From assembly GCF_004912155.1 (NCBI RefSeq), contig NZ_STGX01000008.1, forward strand, positions 116,034 through 180,033: a stretch of DNA of 64,000 nt, written 5' to 3'. Positions 47,221-55,730 of this stretch are shown piece by piece. Source of the stretch: Glycomyces paridis (GTDB lineage: Bacteria; Actinomycetota; Actinomycetes; Mycobacteriales; Micromonosporaceae). The position numbers were made by a program, and so were the translations under genes. Under the pieces are notes generated by a model, which did no database searches, was not told where the DNA came from, and was given only the letters and a program-made list of their open reading frames with translations. The number at the start of each line of letters is the position of its first letter. Position 1 is the first letter of the stretch.

Positions 47221-48204
47221 ATGGCGGCAAGCGTGGACGCGGTAGTGGCCGGAGCCGGTGGATTCATCGGCGGGCACCTGGTGGCGAGCCTCCTCGCCGA
47301 GGGCAAGACCGTACGCGCCGTCGACGTCAAGCCCCTCGACGAGTGGTACCAGGTCCACGACGGGACCGAGAACCTCCAGCGGGACCTCGCCGACCTGGCC
47401 GCCTGCACCGAGGCCGTCGGGGACGGCGCGGGCGAGGTCTACAACCTCGCGTGCAACATGGGCGGCATGGGCTTCATCGAGAACAACAAGGCCCTGTGCA
47501 TGCTCTCGGTCCTGCCCTCCACCCACATGCTCATGGCCGCCAAGGAATCCGAGGTCGGCCGCTTCTTCTACTCCTCCTCCGCGTGCGTCTACGCCGGTTA
47601 CAAGCAGACCGAGGCCGACATCGCCCCGCTGAAGGAGGAGGACGCCTACCCGGCCGACGCCGAGGACGGCTACGGCTGGGAGAAGCTGTTCTCCGAGCGC
47701 ATGTGCCGCCACTTCCGCGAGGACTTCGGCCTCCAGACGCGCATCGCCCGCTACCACAACATCTACGGGCCCGAGGGCACCTGGGACGGCGGCCGCGAGA
47801 AGGCCCCCGCCGCGACCTGCCGCAAGATCGCGCTCGCCGCGCTCACCGGCGAGAAGACCGTGGAGATCTGGGGCGACGGCGAGCAGACCCGCTCGTTCAC
47901 CTACATCGACGACTGCGTCCAGGGCACCAAGATGTTCACCCGCGGCGACGTCACCGAGCCGCTCAACCTCGGCTCCTCCGAGCTGACGACGATCAACAAC
48001 CTCTACTACCTCGTCGCCGACATCGCCGGGATCGAGATCGAGCTCAAGCACATCGAGGGCCCCCTGGGCGTGCGCGGACGCAACTCCGACAACACGCTCA
48101 TCCAGAAGTACTACGGCTGGGAGCCGTCGATCAGCCTCCGCGAGGGCATGTCGAAGACCTACGAGTGGGTCTACGACCAGGTCAAGGCCAAGCACAGCCT
48201 GTAA
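47221..48204 (+). CDS. GDP-mannose 3,5-epimerase
   Basis: 327 residues, NAD-dependent short-chain epimerase. Beyond the generic fold (VVAGAGGFIGGHLV), it has the family-specific NMGGMGFIENNKA, RYHNIYGPEGTWDGGREKAP and TRSFTYIDDCV. Cys122, Tyr151, Lys155 and Lys194 keep exactly the spacing of Arabidopsis GME Cys145, Tyr174, Lys178 and Lys217 (constant offset 23, recalled positions). GME converts GDP-D-mannose to GDP-L-galactose and GDP-L-gulose. In a bacterium this points to an L-galactose/L-gulose-containing glycan, supported by the coupled glycosyltransferase. Start ATG at 47221 behind AAGAGGAG. Confidence 0.85.
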   Translation: MAASVDAVVAGAGGFIGGHLVASLLAEGKTVRAVDVKPLDEWYQVHDGTENLQRDLADLAACTEAVGDGAGEVYNLACNMGGMGFIENNKALCMLSVLPSTHMLMAAKESEVGRFFYSSSACVYAGYKQTEADIAPLKEEDAYPADAEDGYGWEKLFSERMCRHFREDFGLQTRIARYHNIYGPEGTWDGGREKAPAATCRKIALAALTGEKTVEIWGDGEQTRSFTYIDDCVQGTKMFTRGDVTEPLNLGSSELTTINNLYYLVADIAGIEIELKHIEGPLGVRGRNSDNTLIQKYYGWEPSISLREGMSKTYEWVYDQVKAKHSL

Positions 48205-48968
48205 TGAGCGATTCGAAGCTCCGCCGCGTCGACGTCCTCGGCGTCGGCGTCTCCACCGTCAACCAGGCGATGGCGCTCGACGAGGTCACCCGCTGGGTCG
48301 ACGACGCCGAGCGCCACTACGTGTGCGTCACCGGCGTTCACGGCGTCATGGAGTCGCAGCGCGACCCCGAACTGCTGGCCATCCACAACGCCTCGGGGCT
48401 CACCACGCCCGACGGCATGCCGATGGTGTGGGCCGGGCGCAAGGCCGGGGCCGAGTGGATGGACCGCGTCTACGGGCCCGACCTCATGCTCAACGTGCTC
48501 GGCCGTGCCGCCGAACGCGGCTGGTCCTCGTTCCTCTACGGCGGCAAGGACGGCGTGCCCGAGCTCCTCGCCGAGAAGCTCATCGCCCGCATCCCCGGCC
48601 TCAAGATCGCCGGCACCTACTCGCCGCCGTTCCGCCCCCTCACCGAGGACGAGGACGACGCGATCGTCAAGCGCATCAACGACTCCGGCGCCCAACTGGT
48701 GTGGGTCGGCCTCTCCACCCCCAAACAGGAACGATGGATGGCCGCCCACCGCGACCGCCTCACGGCCCCCGCCCTCTTCGGCGTCGGCGCCGCATTCGAC
48801 TTCCACGCCGGCCTCGTTCCCCAGGCCCCGCCCTGGATGCAGCGCAACGGCCTCGAATGGTTCTACCGCCTCACCAAGGAACCCAAACGCCTCTGGCGCC
48901 GCTACCTCGTCAACAACCCGGCCTACCTCCGCCAGATCCGAACCCGCCCCCCCTTCCTCCGCGACTAG
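48204..48968 (+). CDS. WecG/TagA/CpsF-family glycosyltransferase
   Basis: 254 residues. GT26-type fold: VDVLGVGVSTVNQAMALDEV, VCVTGVHGVMESQRDPEL, LTTPDGMPMVWAGR, FLYGGKDGVPELLAEKL and the diagnostic LVWVGLSTPKQERWMAAHRD. Members transfer a sugar to a lipid-linked acceptor during teichoic acid, enterobacterial common antigen or capsule synthesis at the membrane. Its ATG overlaps the epimerase stop by one base (TAATG), so the two products are made together and probably act on one glycan. Confidence 0.88.
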   Translation: MSDSKLRRVDVLGVGVSTVNQAMALDEVTRWVDDAERHYVCVTGVHGVMESQRDPELLAIHNASGLTTPDGMPMVWAGRKAGAEWMDRVYGPDLMLNVLGRAAERGWSSFLYGGKDGVPELLAEKLIARIPGLKIAGTYSPPFRPLTEDEDDAIVKRINDSGAQLVWVGLSTPKQERWMAAHRDRLTAPALFGVGAAFDFHAGLVPQAPPWMQRNGLEWFYRLTKEPKRLWRRYLVNNPAYLRQIRTRPPFLRD

Positions 48969-49112
48969 GACCTGTCAGACCATCCCCGGCAGTCGCCACC
49001 CGGCCCAACCGCACGGTCGACCTGCGAGCGAGCGGACGCGAACACTGCCTCGCCGCGGACCCCCGAACCCGCCCGGTCTCCGGTCTCCGAGGGCCCACCA
49101 GCATCCTCACTA

Positions 49113-49156
49113 CATGGCCTCGCCGCCGGTGTTCGAACACCGGCGGCGAGGCCATG
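49113..49156. terminator. 44-bp perfect palindrome
   Basis: Two 22-base arms with no mismatch centred on TTCGAA (starts CATGGCCTCG, ends CGAGGCCATG), 145 bases downstream of the glycosyltransferase. A likely strong transcription stop, or a protein-binding or cruciform site. Its end overlaps a dispersed repeat. Confidence 0.7.
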
Positions 49157-49193
49157 TCGCACCCGAGTGCCAGGGTTTGAACCGGGGGCCCAT
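49153..49193 (+). repeat. GTCGTACCC-family intergenic element
   Basis: ATGTCGCACCC, then AGGGTTTGAACCGGGGGCCC. The 370-base gap 48969-49338 contains this, the palindrome, and no gene. Confidence 0.75.
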
Positions 49194-49325
49194 CGATGTC
49201 CGTTTCGCCCCGAACCCTCCGCTCACATCGCGCCCATTCCGGGCGCGTCGCCCCTGCGCGTAAGCCGCTCCTTCCCCTGCATCGAGGTCCTGCCCGCCCT
49301 CGTCACTCGCGGGCCCGAACGGCGC

Positions 49326-49331
49326 TAGGCT
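49326..49331 (+). promoter_or_regulatory. leaderless-type -10 box (TAGGCT)
   Basis: TAGGCT ends 7 bases before the methyltransferase ATG. Confidence 0.5.
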
Positions 49332-49338
49332 GTGGCGC

Positions 49339-50109
49339 ATGGTCGACATTCCCAAAGCGAGCGCTCAGAAGACGCACCACCCTCGCATCGCCGTGGTGTG
49401 GTCGGTCCTGTCGGCCGAGATCGAGCGCTTCGCCGGGGGAACGGGGGCGACGCTCCGCATCCTCGACGTCGGCGGCGGCTCCGGCGGCTTCGCCGTTCCG
49501 CTCGCCGAACTCGGCCACGACGTCACCGTGGTCGAGCCGAGTGCCAACGCGCTCGCCTCCCTGCGCCAGCGCGCCTCCGACGCCGGCGTCACCGACCGGG
49601 TCGAGGCCGTCCAGGCCGACGCCGACGAACTCCTCGACTTCGTCGAACCCGCCAGCGCCGACCTCGTGCTCTGCCACTCGGTGCTCGAAATGGTCGACTA
49701 CCCCGACTCAGCCCTCGACGCCCTCGCGGCCGTCTGCGCGTCCGGCGGCGCGGTCAGCATCCTCGTCGCCAACCGCATCGCAGCCGTCCTCGGCAAGGCC
49801 CTCTCGGGCCAGTTCACCACCGCGCTCGACCTCCTCGTGCACCTCGACGGCATCGCCGAAGGCCGCGACACCATCAAGCGCCGATTCGAAACCGCCACCC
49901 TCACCGCCCTCGTCGGCGGCTCGGGCCTGGTCACCGAGCAGGTCCACGGCGTCGGCGTGGTCGGCGACCTCCTCCCGGCCTCCACCCCGCAGTCGGAGAA
50001 CGGCACCGGCGAAGCCCTGCGCGAGTTCGAACTCGCCACCGCCTCCCGAGTTCCCTTCCGTGACATGGCGACCAACATCCACCTTCTCGCCCGCAAACCC
50101 ATGCGCTGA
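49339..50109 (+). CDS. class I SAM-dependent methyltransferase
   Basis: 256 residues. SAM-binding motif I LRILDVGGGSGGFAVPLAELG, acidic post-I VTVVEPS, and motif IV ADLVLCHSVLEMVDYP. It resembles SmtA/UbiE-type small-molecule methyltransferases, and the ending DMATNIHLLARKP is typical of SmtA-like members. Substrate unknown. ATG, leaderless type. Confidence 0.85.
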   Translation: MVDIPKASAQKTHHPRIAVVWSVLSAEIERFAGGTGATLRILDVGGGSGGFAVPLAELGHDVTVVEPSANALASLRQRASDAGVTDRVEAVQADADELLDFVEPASADLVLCHSVLEMVDYPDSALDALAAVCASGGAVSILVANRIAAVLGKALSGQFTTALDLLVHLDGIAEGRDTIKRRFETATLTALVGGSGLVTEQVHGVGVVGDLLPASTPQSENGTGEALREFELATASRVPFRDMATNIHLLARKPMR

Positions 50110-50226
50110 CCGGCTTCTTCGTACGCTGAACGGTGCTCGGCGGCGTTCATCGGCGAGCTGCGATGCGTCGCGTCGATGTACGCCGTACGGAGAGCGTTAG
50201 CGTCCGCGGCTCGATGTCGTAGTCCG

Positions 50227-50268
50227 TACGTTGTACGTTGTACGTTGTACGTTGTACGTTGTACGTTG
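50227..50268 (+). repeat. six tandem TACGTTG heptamers
   Basis: Six perfect contiguous copies of TACGTTG, then TACA, in the 259-base gap upstream of the sensor kinase. Unit length 7 does not match helical phasing. A related three-copy TACGNNG run lies at 14304. Confidence 0.9.
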
Positions 50269-50356
50269 TACAATGCTCGCTCGAACCCTCGTCTACGTCG
50301 GTGAACGTAGACGCCGTTACGCTCCGCCGCCGAGGCCAACGCAGGTGCCGGGACCG

Positions 50357-50362
50357 TAGCCT
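50357..50362 (+). promoter_or_regulatory. leaderless-type -10 box (TAGCCT)
   Basis: TAGCCT ends 6 bases before the sensor kinase GTG, about 90 bases downstream of the heptamer array. Confidence 0.5.
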
Positions 50363-50368
50363 GAAACC

Positions 50369-51511
50369 GTGAACGCGCCAGCACCCGCCCGGAGCAGACT
50401 CCCGGCCCCCGTCTTCGATATCGGCCTCGCCGCCCTGCTCGGCCTGGTCACCTCCTTCACCACCGTGGGCGCCGACCCCAACCACGACCCGGGGCCGCTC
50501 GCGTTCGCGCTCATCTGGCTCACCGCCGCCTTCCTCACCCTCAGGCGCCGCTGGCCCGAGATCGCGCTGGCCGGCTCCATCGCAGTGCTCTACACCTACC
50601 TCTACCTCGGCCTCCCCGAAGGCCCCGTCTACATGCTCCCGGCCGTCGCCGTCTTCTTCTACGCCTTCGCAAGACCGCTCAAGACCCTCCTGGCGGTCCT
50701 CGGCGTCCTGTTCGTCGTCAACACCGCCTACCAGACCTTCGTCCTCGGCGAATCCGCCGACCTCCTCGTCAACGCGAGCATCACCGTCGTGTGGCTCGGC
50801 ATCGCCGCCGCCGGCGGGCGGATCGTCCGTGAGGCCCGCCGCGCCAGGGCGCGCGAACGCGAGGCCGAACATGAGCGCTACCGAGCCGACGAACGCGTCC
50901 AGATGGCCCGCGAGATCCACGACGTCGTCGGCCACAGCCTCGCCGTGGTGAGCATGAACGCCGGTGTGGCACTGCACGTCCTAGACAAGCACCCCGGCAC
51001 CCCGCCCGAGGCCGTCGAGAACCTCCAGGCCATCCGCGACGCCTCCAACCGGGCCCTGCGCGACCTCCGCGCCACCCTCGCGCCCCTGCGCAAAGGCCTC
51101 CAGCCCGAACTGCGCCCGACCGGCGCCATCGCCGACATACCCTCCCTCGTGGACGGCGTGCGCAAAGGCGGCCTCGACGTCGAGTACACCGTCACCGGCG
51201 ACCCCGAGACCGTGCCCGCGAGCACCGCAGCCACCGCCTACCGCGTCGTCCAGGAGTCCCTGACCAACGTCATCCGCCACGCCGAAGCCACGACTGCCCG
51301 CGTCCGGATCGACTGCGGCGCCGAAAACCTGCGCGTGCGCGTCGAAGACGACGGCCGCGGCGGACCGGTCGACCTCGACCGCCTCGGCCAGGGCATCACC
51401 GGGATGATGGAACGGGTCCAGGCCGGCGGCGGCACCTTCAGCGCCGCGCCCCGGCCCGGGGGCGGCTTCGCCGTCGAAGCAGACCTGCCCCGCGGCCCCG
51501 GCACCGACTGA
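50369..51511 (+). CDS. sensor histidine kinase (NarX/DesK type)
   Basis: 380 residues. Four to five membrane helices (about 15-150), then the HisKA_3 dimerisation helix MAREIHDVVGHSLAVVSM with phospho-His184, followed by the ATPase domain (VVQESLTNVIRHAEA, VEDDGRGG, GITGMMERV). The membrane sensor has no large extracytoplasmic domain, so it probably senses within the membrane. It is followed 51 bases later by its cognate NarL-type regulator. GTG start, leaderless type. Confidence 0.92.
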   Translation: MNAPAPARSRLPAPVFDIGLAALLGLVTSFTTVGADPNHDPGPLAFALIWLTAAFLTLRRRWPEIALAGSIAVLYTYLYLGLPEGPVYMLPAVAVFFYAFARPLKTLLAVLGVLFVVNTAYQTFVLGESADLLVNASITVVWLGIAAAGGRIVREARRARAREREAEHERYRADERVQMAREIHDVVGHSLAVVSMNAGVALHVLDKHPGTPPEAVENLQAIRDASNRALRDLRATLAPLRKGLQPELRPTGAIADIPSLVDGVRKGGLDVEYTVTGDPETVPASTAATAYRVVQESLTNVIRHAEATTARVRIDCGAENLRVRVEDDGRGGPVDLDRLGQGITGMMERVQAGGGTFSAAPRPGGGFAVEADLPRGPGTD

Positions 51512-51562
51512 CCACCGCACCGCCTTGGCGCGCAAGCGACACCGAGCAAGGGAGCACCGACC

Positions 51563-52225
51563 ATGATCGACCTCGTGATCGCCGACGACCAGAGCCTCAT
51601 CCGCATGGCGCTGCGCAACCTCTTCAAGAACGAGGACGACTTCCGCCTCGCCGCCGAAGCCGAGGACGGCGATCAGGCCTGGGAGTTCATCCAGCGCCTC
51701 AAACCCGACGTCGCCCTGCTCGACGTGCGCATGCCCGGCATCGACGGCCTCGAAGTCCTCCGGCGCATCAGCCGCGACCAGAACCTCGCCGCCACCCGCG
51801 TCGTCATGATCACCACCTTCGAGATCGACGACTACATCTTCGACGCCCTCTCCAGCGGCGCCGCAGGCTTCGTCATGAAGGACGCCCCGCCCGAGGACCT
51901 CCTGCGCGCCGTACGCCTCGCCGCCGCCGGCGACTCCCTCCTCAGCCCCGACGTCACCCGCAAAGTCATCCGCGCCTACGCCGAACGCGGCACCGGCGGC
52001 GCCAAACCCCACCCCAACCTCCCCGAACTCACCGACCGCGAACTGGAGATCCTCCGCTGGGTCGCCACCGGCCTCCCCAACGACGAGATCGGCCGCCGCC
52101 TGTTCATCAGCCCCGCCACCGTCCGCACCCACGTCGGCAAACTCCTCTCCAAACTCGCCGCCCGCGACCGCGCCGGACTCGTCGCCATCGCCTACCGCTC
52201 CGGCCTCGACATCCCCGAGCCCTGA
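51563..52225 (+). CDS. NarL/LuxR-family response regulator
   Basis: 220 residues. Receiver domain with acidic pair (IADDQ), phospho-Asp54 (VALLDVRMPG), Thr (VMITTF) and Lys (VMKDAPP), then a LuxR helix-turn-helix (LTDRELEILRWVATGLPNDEIGRRLFISPATVRTHVGKLLSKL). It controls transcription on phosphorylation by the upstream kinase. The start ATG at 51563 follows AAGGGAG. Confidence 0.93.
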   Translation: MIDLVIADDQSLIRMALRNLFKNEDDFRLAAEAEDGDQAWEFIQRLKPDVALLDVRMPGIDGLEVLRRISRDQNLAATRVVMITTFEIDDYIFDALSSGAAGFVMKDAPPEDLLRAVRLAAAGDSLLSPDVTRKVIRAYAERGTGGAKPHPNLPELTDRELEILRWVATGLPNDEIGRRLFISPATVRTHVGKLLSKLAARDRAGLVAIAYRSGLDIPEP

Positions 52226-52270
52226 ACCGCCAGGCGGCACCCGATGTGGCCGAACCGATACCGAACCGGC

Positions 52271-52276
52271 TAGCCT
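52271..52276 (+). promoter_or_regulatory. leaderless-type -10 box (TAGCCT)
   Basis: TAGCCT ends 6 bases before the ATG at 52283. Confidence 0.45.
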
Positions 52277-52282
52277 CGCCCC

Positions 52283-53448
52283 ATGCCTTCGAGCCCGCAC
52301 CTCGCACCGCTCCGGCCCGCATACGGCACCGGCACCCTCGCCGACGTCATGCCGACCGCGCTCGCGGCGCTCGGCGTCCCCGGCCCCGCCGGCGCCGCCC
52401 TCCTGCGCGAAGGCGAACTCGACGGCGTCCGCCGCGTCGCCGTCCTCCTCCTCGACGGCTTCGGCTATCACCTCCTCGGCCAGGCCGCCCAGGCCAGCGC
52501 CACCATCGGCGCCCTCCATCACGGCGAACTCGGCACCCTCACCCCGATCACCGCGACCGTCCCCTCCTCCACCCCGATCAGCCTCGCCTCCCTGTCCTGC
52601 GACGTCCCGCCCGGACTCCACGGCATCATCGGCTTCACCCTCCGCGTCCCGACTCCGGCGACCTTGTCACCCACATCCGCTGGGAGGGCGCGCCCGACCC
52701 CGAGACCTGGCAGCCCGAACCCACCGTGTTCGAACGCGCCGCCGCCGAGGGCGTCGCCTGCACCGTCGTCTCCAACGGCGTCTTCCGCGCCACCGGCCTG
52801 ACCCGCGCGATCTACCGCGGCGCCCAGTGGCTCCCGGCGATCGCCCCGCACGAGGTCGCCGAGGGGACCGTGGCGGCGCTGGCGCGCGGGGACCGGAGCC
52901 TCGTCTACGCGTACCTGCCGGACGTGGACACGGCCGGGCATTTCCACGGCATCGGCTCGCCCGAGTGGCTGGAGGCGGTCGCCGAGGTGAGCGAGGCGAT
53001 CGACGGGATCCTGTCGGGCCTGCCGCGCGACGCGGCGCTGTTCGTGACCGCCGACCACGGCATGGTGAACGTGACCGACCGCCTGCACGTCGACCAGCGG
53101 CCCGACCTGCTGCACGGCGTCGAGGCGATCGGCGGCGACGGCCGGATGCGTTACCTGTACACCGCGCCCGGCGCGGTCGAGGAGGTGCGGCAGGCGTGGG
53201 CCGACGCGGTCGGCGAGCGGGCCGAGCTGCTCGACCGCGACGAGGCGGTCGACCGCGGCTGGTTCGGCCCGAAGGTCGCCGACCGCAACCGCGAACGCAT
53301 CGGCGACCTCGTGGTGGCGTGCAAGGACACCTTCGCGGTCGTCGGCATCGAGGGCGAGCCGCCCCACGTGGCGCGCCTCATCGGCCACCACGGCGGCCTC
53401 ACGGCGGCCGAAATGGCCGTCCCGTTGTGGACCTACCGCACGGCCTGA
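52283..53448 (+). pseudogene. alkaline-phosphatase/nucleotide-pyrophosphatase-like gene with frameshift
   Basis: Together two frames encode a complete protein of about 388 residues. The first part (from ATG 52283) has VAVLLLDGFGYHLL, ATVPSSTPISLASLSC (nucleophile region) and GLHGIIGFTLRVP. Near 52648-52650 the frame is lost, and the family sequence continues in the next frame as DSGDLVTHIRWEG, YLPDVDTAGHFHG, VTADHGMVNV and GHHGGL (metal ligands). One base is missing in a CCC run. In the original frame translation reaches a stop near 52801. It is either a recent inactivating mutation or a sequencing error; codon use is undisturbed on both sides. Confidence 0.85.
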
Positions 53449-53537
53449 AGGTCCTGAGACGAGGTCTGGCGGGCGCTGGTTCCGGACGGATCGCGTCGCA
53501 TTTCGCGTTTCGGACCGCCCGCCGCCCGCACTCTTTC

Positions 53538-53640
53538 GGGTGACAGGAGGGCCTGCGGGGGCGGTTTTTGTCGGACCCGCGCGCGAAGCTGGGCGGTACG
53601 GTCTTTCCCCTCTGGGTGGGTGGGGGCTAGGGACGGTAGA
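53538..53640 (+). repeat. GTCGTACCC element with G-quadruplex block, copy B
   Basis: Copy of the element at 28900-28998, 24.6 kb away on the same strand. GTCGGACCCGCGCGCGAA is followed by GGGTGGGTGGGGGCTAGGG at 53614-53632 and GGTAGA. The 293-base gap 53449-53741 upstream of dinB holds no gene. Confidence 0.8.
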
Positions 53641-53729
53641 TGCTGTAAGGCCGAGTACGGGGCTGCTTTGATGGGTCGTGGGTTGTGGGTCGTGGGTCGC
53701 GGGCGGCGGTGGTTGTCGGTGGCGGTCGC

Positions 53730-53735
53730 TACGCT
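53730..53735 (+). promoter_or_regulatory. leaderless-type -10 box (TACGCT)
   Basis: TACGCT ends 6 bases before the dinB GTG at 53742. No LexA box was recognised nearby. Confidence 0.45.
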
Positions 53736-53741
53736 TCCGGG

Positions 53742-54983
53742 GTGGCCGGGGATCAGCGTTTCATCGGTCCGGAATTGTCCGATTCCGGGCTGGGCATCAT
53801 GCACGTCGACATGGACGCCTTTTTCGCGTCGGTCGAGGTCGCCCGGGACCCCTCGCTGCGTGGGAAGCCGGTGATCGTCGCGGGGCTCGGGGCGCGCGGA
53901 GTGGTCGCCGCCGCCTCGTACGAGGCCCGCGAGTACGGGGTGCACTCGGCGCTGCCCACCGCGATCGCGCGCAGGCGCTGCCCGCACGGCGTGTTCATGC
54001 AGCCCACCACCTCCTACGGGGAGGTCTCGCGGGCGGTCATGGCGATCTTCCGCGAGTACACGCCCCACGTGCAGCCCATCTCGGTCGACGAGGCGTTCCT
54101 CGACGTCGCGGGGGCCCGCCGGCTCATCGGCACGCCCACCGAGATCGCCCGCGCCATCCGCGCCCGCGTGCGCGAGGAGCACGGCATCACCTGCACCGTC
54201 GGCATCGCCTCCACGAAGTTCCTCTCCAAGCTCGCCAGCGAGGCCTCAAAGCCCGACGGGCTCGGCGTCGTCCCCGCCGCCACCGAACTCGACTTCCTGC
54301 ACCCGCTGCCCATCCGCGCCGTGTGGGGCATCGGCGAGAAGACCGCCGAGAAGCTCACCCGGCTCGGGATGCGCAACGTCGGCGACCTCGCCCGGCTCGA
54401 CGTCGACAGCCTAGCCGCGTCCGTCGGCACCGCCAGCGCCGAACACCTGTACGCGCTCGCGCGGAACATCGACCCCAGGCCGGTGCGCCCCGAGCGGGTC
54501 GAGAAGTCGATCAGCAACGAGACCACGTTCGACCGGGACGCCCCCGACGCCGCCGTGTGGGGTCCGGTACTCCTCGAACTGTCGCGGAAGGTCGCCTCCA
54601 GGGCGCGGGCGGCGGGCTGGGCCGGGCGCGGGGTCACCGTGAAGATCCGCTTCGGCGACTTCCGCACCATCACCCGCTCGCGGATGCTCGCCGCGCACAC
54701 CGACGTCGGCCGCGACATCTACGAGGCCGCAAGGGAACTGGCCGACGCGGCGGCGACCGCGCCGGTGCGGCTCATCGGCGTGAAGCTCGACCACCTCGTC
54801 GAGGCGGCCGCGGTCGGCCGCCAGGTGGCCCTCGGCGAGCCCGAGCACGGCTGGCGCGACATCGAGACCGTCATGGACCTCGCGAGCGCGAAATTCGGGA
54901 AAGGGGCGGTCCGATCGGCCGGGCGACTGGCACCCCGGGACTCGCGTGTAGACACCCGCGAATCGGGGAACCCCGACCGTTGA
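53742..54983 (+). CDS. dinB: DNA polymerase IV (Y family)
   Basis: 413 residues. Catalytic acidic residues lie in IMHVDMDAFFASVE (about Asp22) and ISVDEAFLDV. Then the fingers/thumb GITCTVGIASTKFLSKLASEASKPDG, helix-hairpin-helix VWGIGEKTAEKLTRLGM, and a little-finger domain from about residue 250. It performs error-prone translesion synthesis. The C-terminus lacks an obvious consensus beta-clamp motif, but its last 25 residues are basic and unstructured. GTG start 6 bases after a -10 box. Confidence 0.93.
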   Translation: MAGDQRFIGPELSDSGLGIMHVDMDAFFASVEVARDPSLRGKPVIVAGLGARGVVAAASYEAREYGVHSALPTAIARRRCPHGVFMQPTTSYGEVSRAVMAIFREYTPHVQPISVDEAFLDVAGARRLIGTPTEIARAIRARVREEHGITCTVGIASTKFLSKLASEASKPDGLGVVPAATELDFLHPLPIRAVWGIGEKTAEKLTRLGMRNVGDLARLDVDSLAASVGTASAEHLYALARNIDPRPVRPERVEKSISNETTFDRDAPDAAVWGPVLLELSRKVASRARAAGWAGRGVTVKIRFGDFRTITRSRMLAAHTDVGRDIYEAARELADAAATAPVRLIGVKLDHLVEAAAVGRQVALGEPEHGWRDIETVMDLASAKFGKGAVRSAGRLAPRDSRVDTRESGNPDR

Positions 54984-55080
54984 GCGAAAGGCTTCGCACC
55001 CCGCGTCCGCAGGGGCCTTACCACGGCCAGAACGGACTGATTCAAGGACGAACTGCCTTCCGCCTCGGGCGAAAGCCTCG

Positions 55081-55086
55081 TAGACT
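55081..55086 (+). promoter_or_regulatory. -10 box (TAGACT) of the DUF3040 gene
   Basis: TAGACT lies 62 bases before the GTG, with a leadered transcript and a GGAGGAG ribosome site. An inverted pair ATTCAAG (55040-55046) / CTTGAAT (55085-55091) flanks it and could be an operator. Confidence 0.35.
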
Positions 55087-55148
55087 TGAATGCAAGAAGC
55101 AGCGGGGCCGCGCAGGGGCTCCGCCGAGACTAGCGCAGGAGGAGTGTC

Positions 55149-55559
55149 GTGCCGCTCTCCGATCACGAGCAACGGCTGTTCGAGCAAATCGAGCAGTCCT
55201 TGTCCGAAGACCCGCAGTTCGCCTCCGCTGTGCGCGCCCACGATCCGGCCCACGTGACTCGGCGCAGGTTCATCCTGGCCGGCGTGGTCACCGTCATCGG
55301 CATAGCCGTCGTCATCGGCACCGTGATCGTCGGCGATGACGTCGCCAAATGGGGCGCCCCGATCGGCGCGGTGCTCATGTTCGGCGGCCTCATCCTGGGC
55401 CTGTGGGCGCAGCGGCGCGGCTCGAACGTGAAACTCAAGGCCGTCGACGGCAAGGCCAGCCGCACCACCGGCGGCGCGAAAGGCCCCAAACCCGGCGGGT
55501 TCACCTCCCGCATGGAAGAGCGGTGGCGCCGCCGCCGCGACAACGGTGACATCTTCTGA
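55149..55559 (+). CDS. DUF3040 membrane protein
   Basis: 136 residues. MPLSDHEQRLFEQIEQSLSEDPQFASAVR is the DUF3040 hallmark; two membrane helices follow (about 40-62 and 68-86), then a basic Gly-rich tail. It is an actinobacteria-specific protein of unknown function, frequently near dinB and cell-wall genes. GTG start with a GGAGGAG ribosome site 5 bases upstream. Confidence 0.88.
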   Translation: MPLSDHEQRLFEQIEQSLSEDPQFASAVRAHDPAHVTRRRFILAGVVTVIGIAVVIGTVIVGDDVAKWGAPIGAVLMFGGLILGLWAQRRGSNVKLKAVDGKASRTTGGAKGPKPGGFTSRMEERWRRRRDNGDIF

Positions 55560-55584
55560 CCTGTAAGCACTGAAGCGCCTGCGA

Positions 55585-55619
55585 CGAGACGGGCCGAGCC
55601 GAAGGGCCGGCCCGTCTCG
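55585..55619. terminator. hairpin terminator
   Basis: An 11-bp stem (CGAGACGGGCC / GGCCCGTCTCG), 25 bases after the DUF3040 stop. Confidence 0.7.
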
Positions 55620-55664
55620 GCACGCCCGGGCACGGACGGGGCGGCGTTCGGGGGACGACGAAGG

Positions 55665-55700
55665 ACCGGCCCGGCGGGGGAGTACCCCCGCCGGGCCGGT
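55665..55700. terminator. hairpin terminator of the lipA-DUF4191 side
   Basis: A 16-bp stem (starts ACCGGCCC, ends GGGCCGGT) with loop AGTA, 30 bases from the DUF4191 stop, serving the minus-strand gene. Confidence 0.7.
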
Positions 55701-55730
55701 TCGCGTTGCGCGCCTTGGGTTTCCGGTGTC

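Noticed and set aside
49153-49193. Reverse strand resembles a tRNA T-arm (GGTTCAAAC)
   Set aside because: No acceptor stem, D-arm or anticodon arm can be built, and other copies of the same repeat do not keep the T-loop.
52640-52660. Programmed frameshift in the phosphatase-like gene
   Set aside because: The site is a plain CCC run with no slippery heptamer or downstream stem that would support recoding; mutation or sequencing error is simpler.
53538-53640. LexA/SOS control of dinB
   Set aside because: No SOS-box-like palindrome was found upstream; only the repeat and a -10 box are visible.
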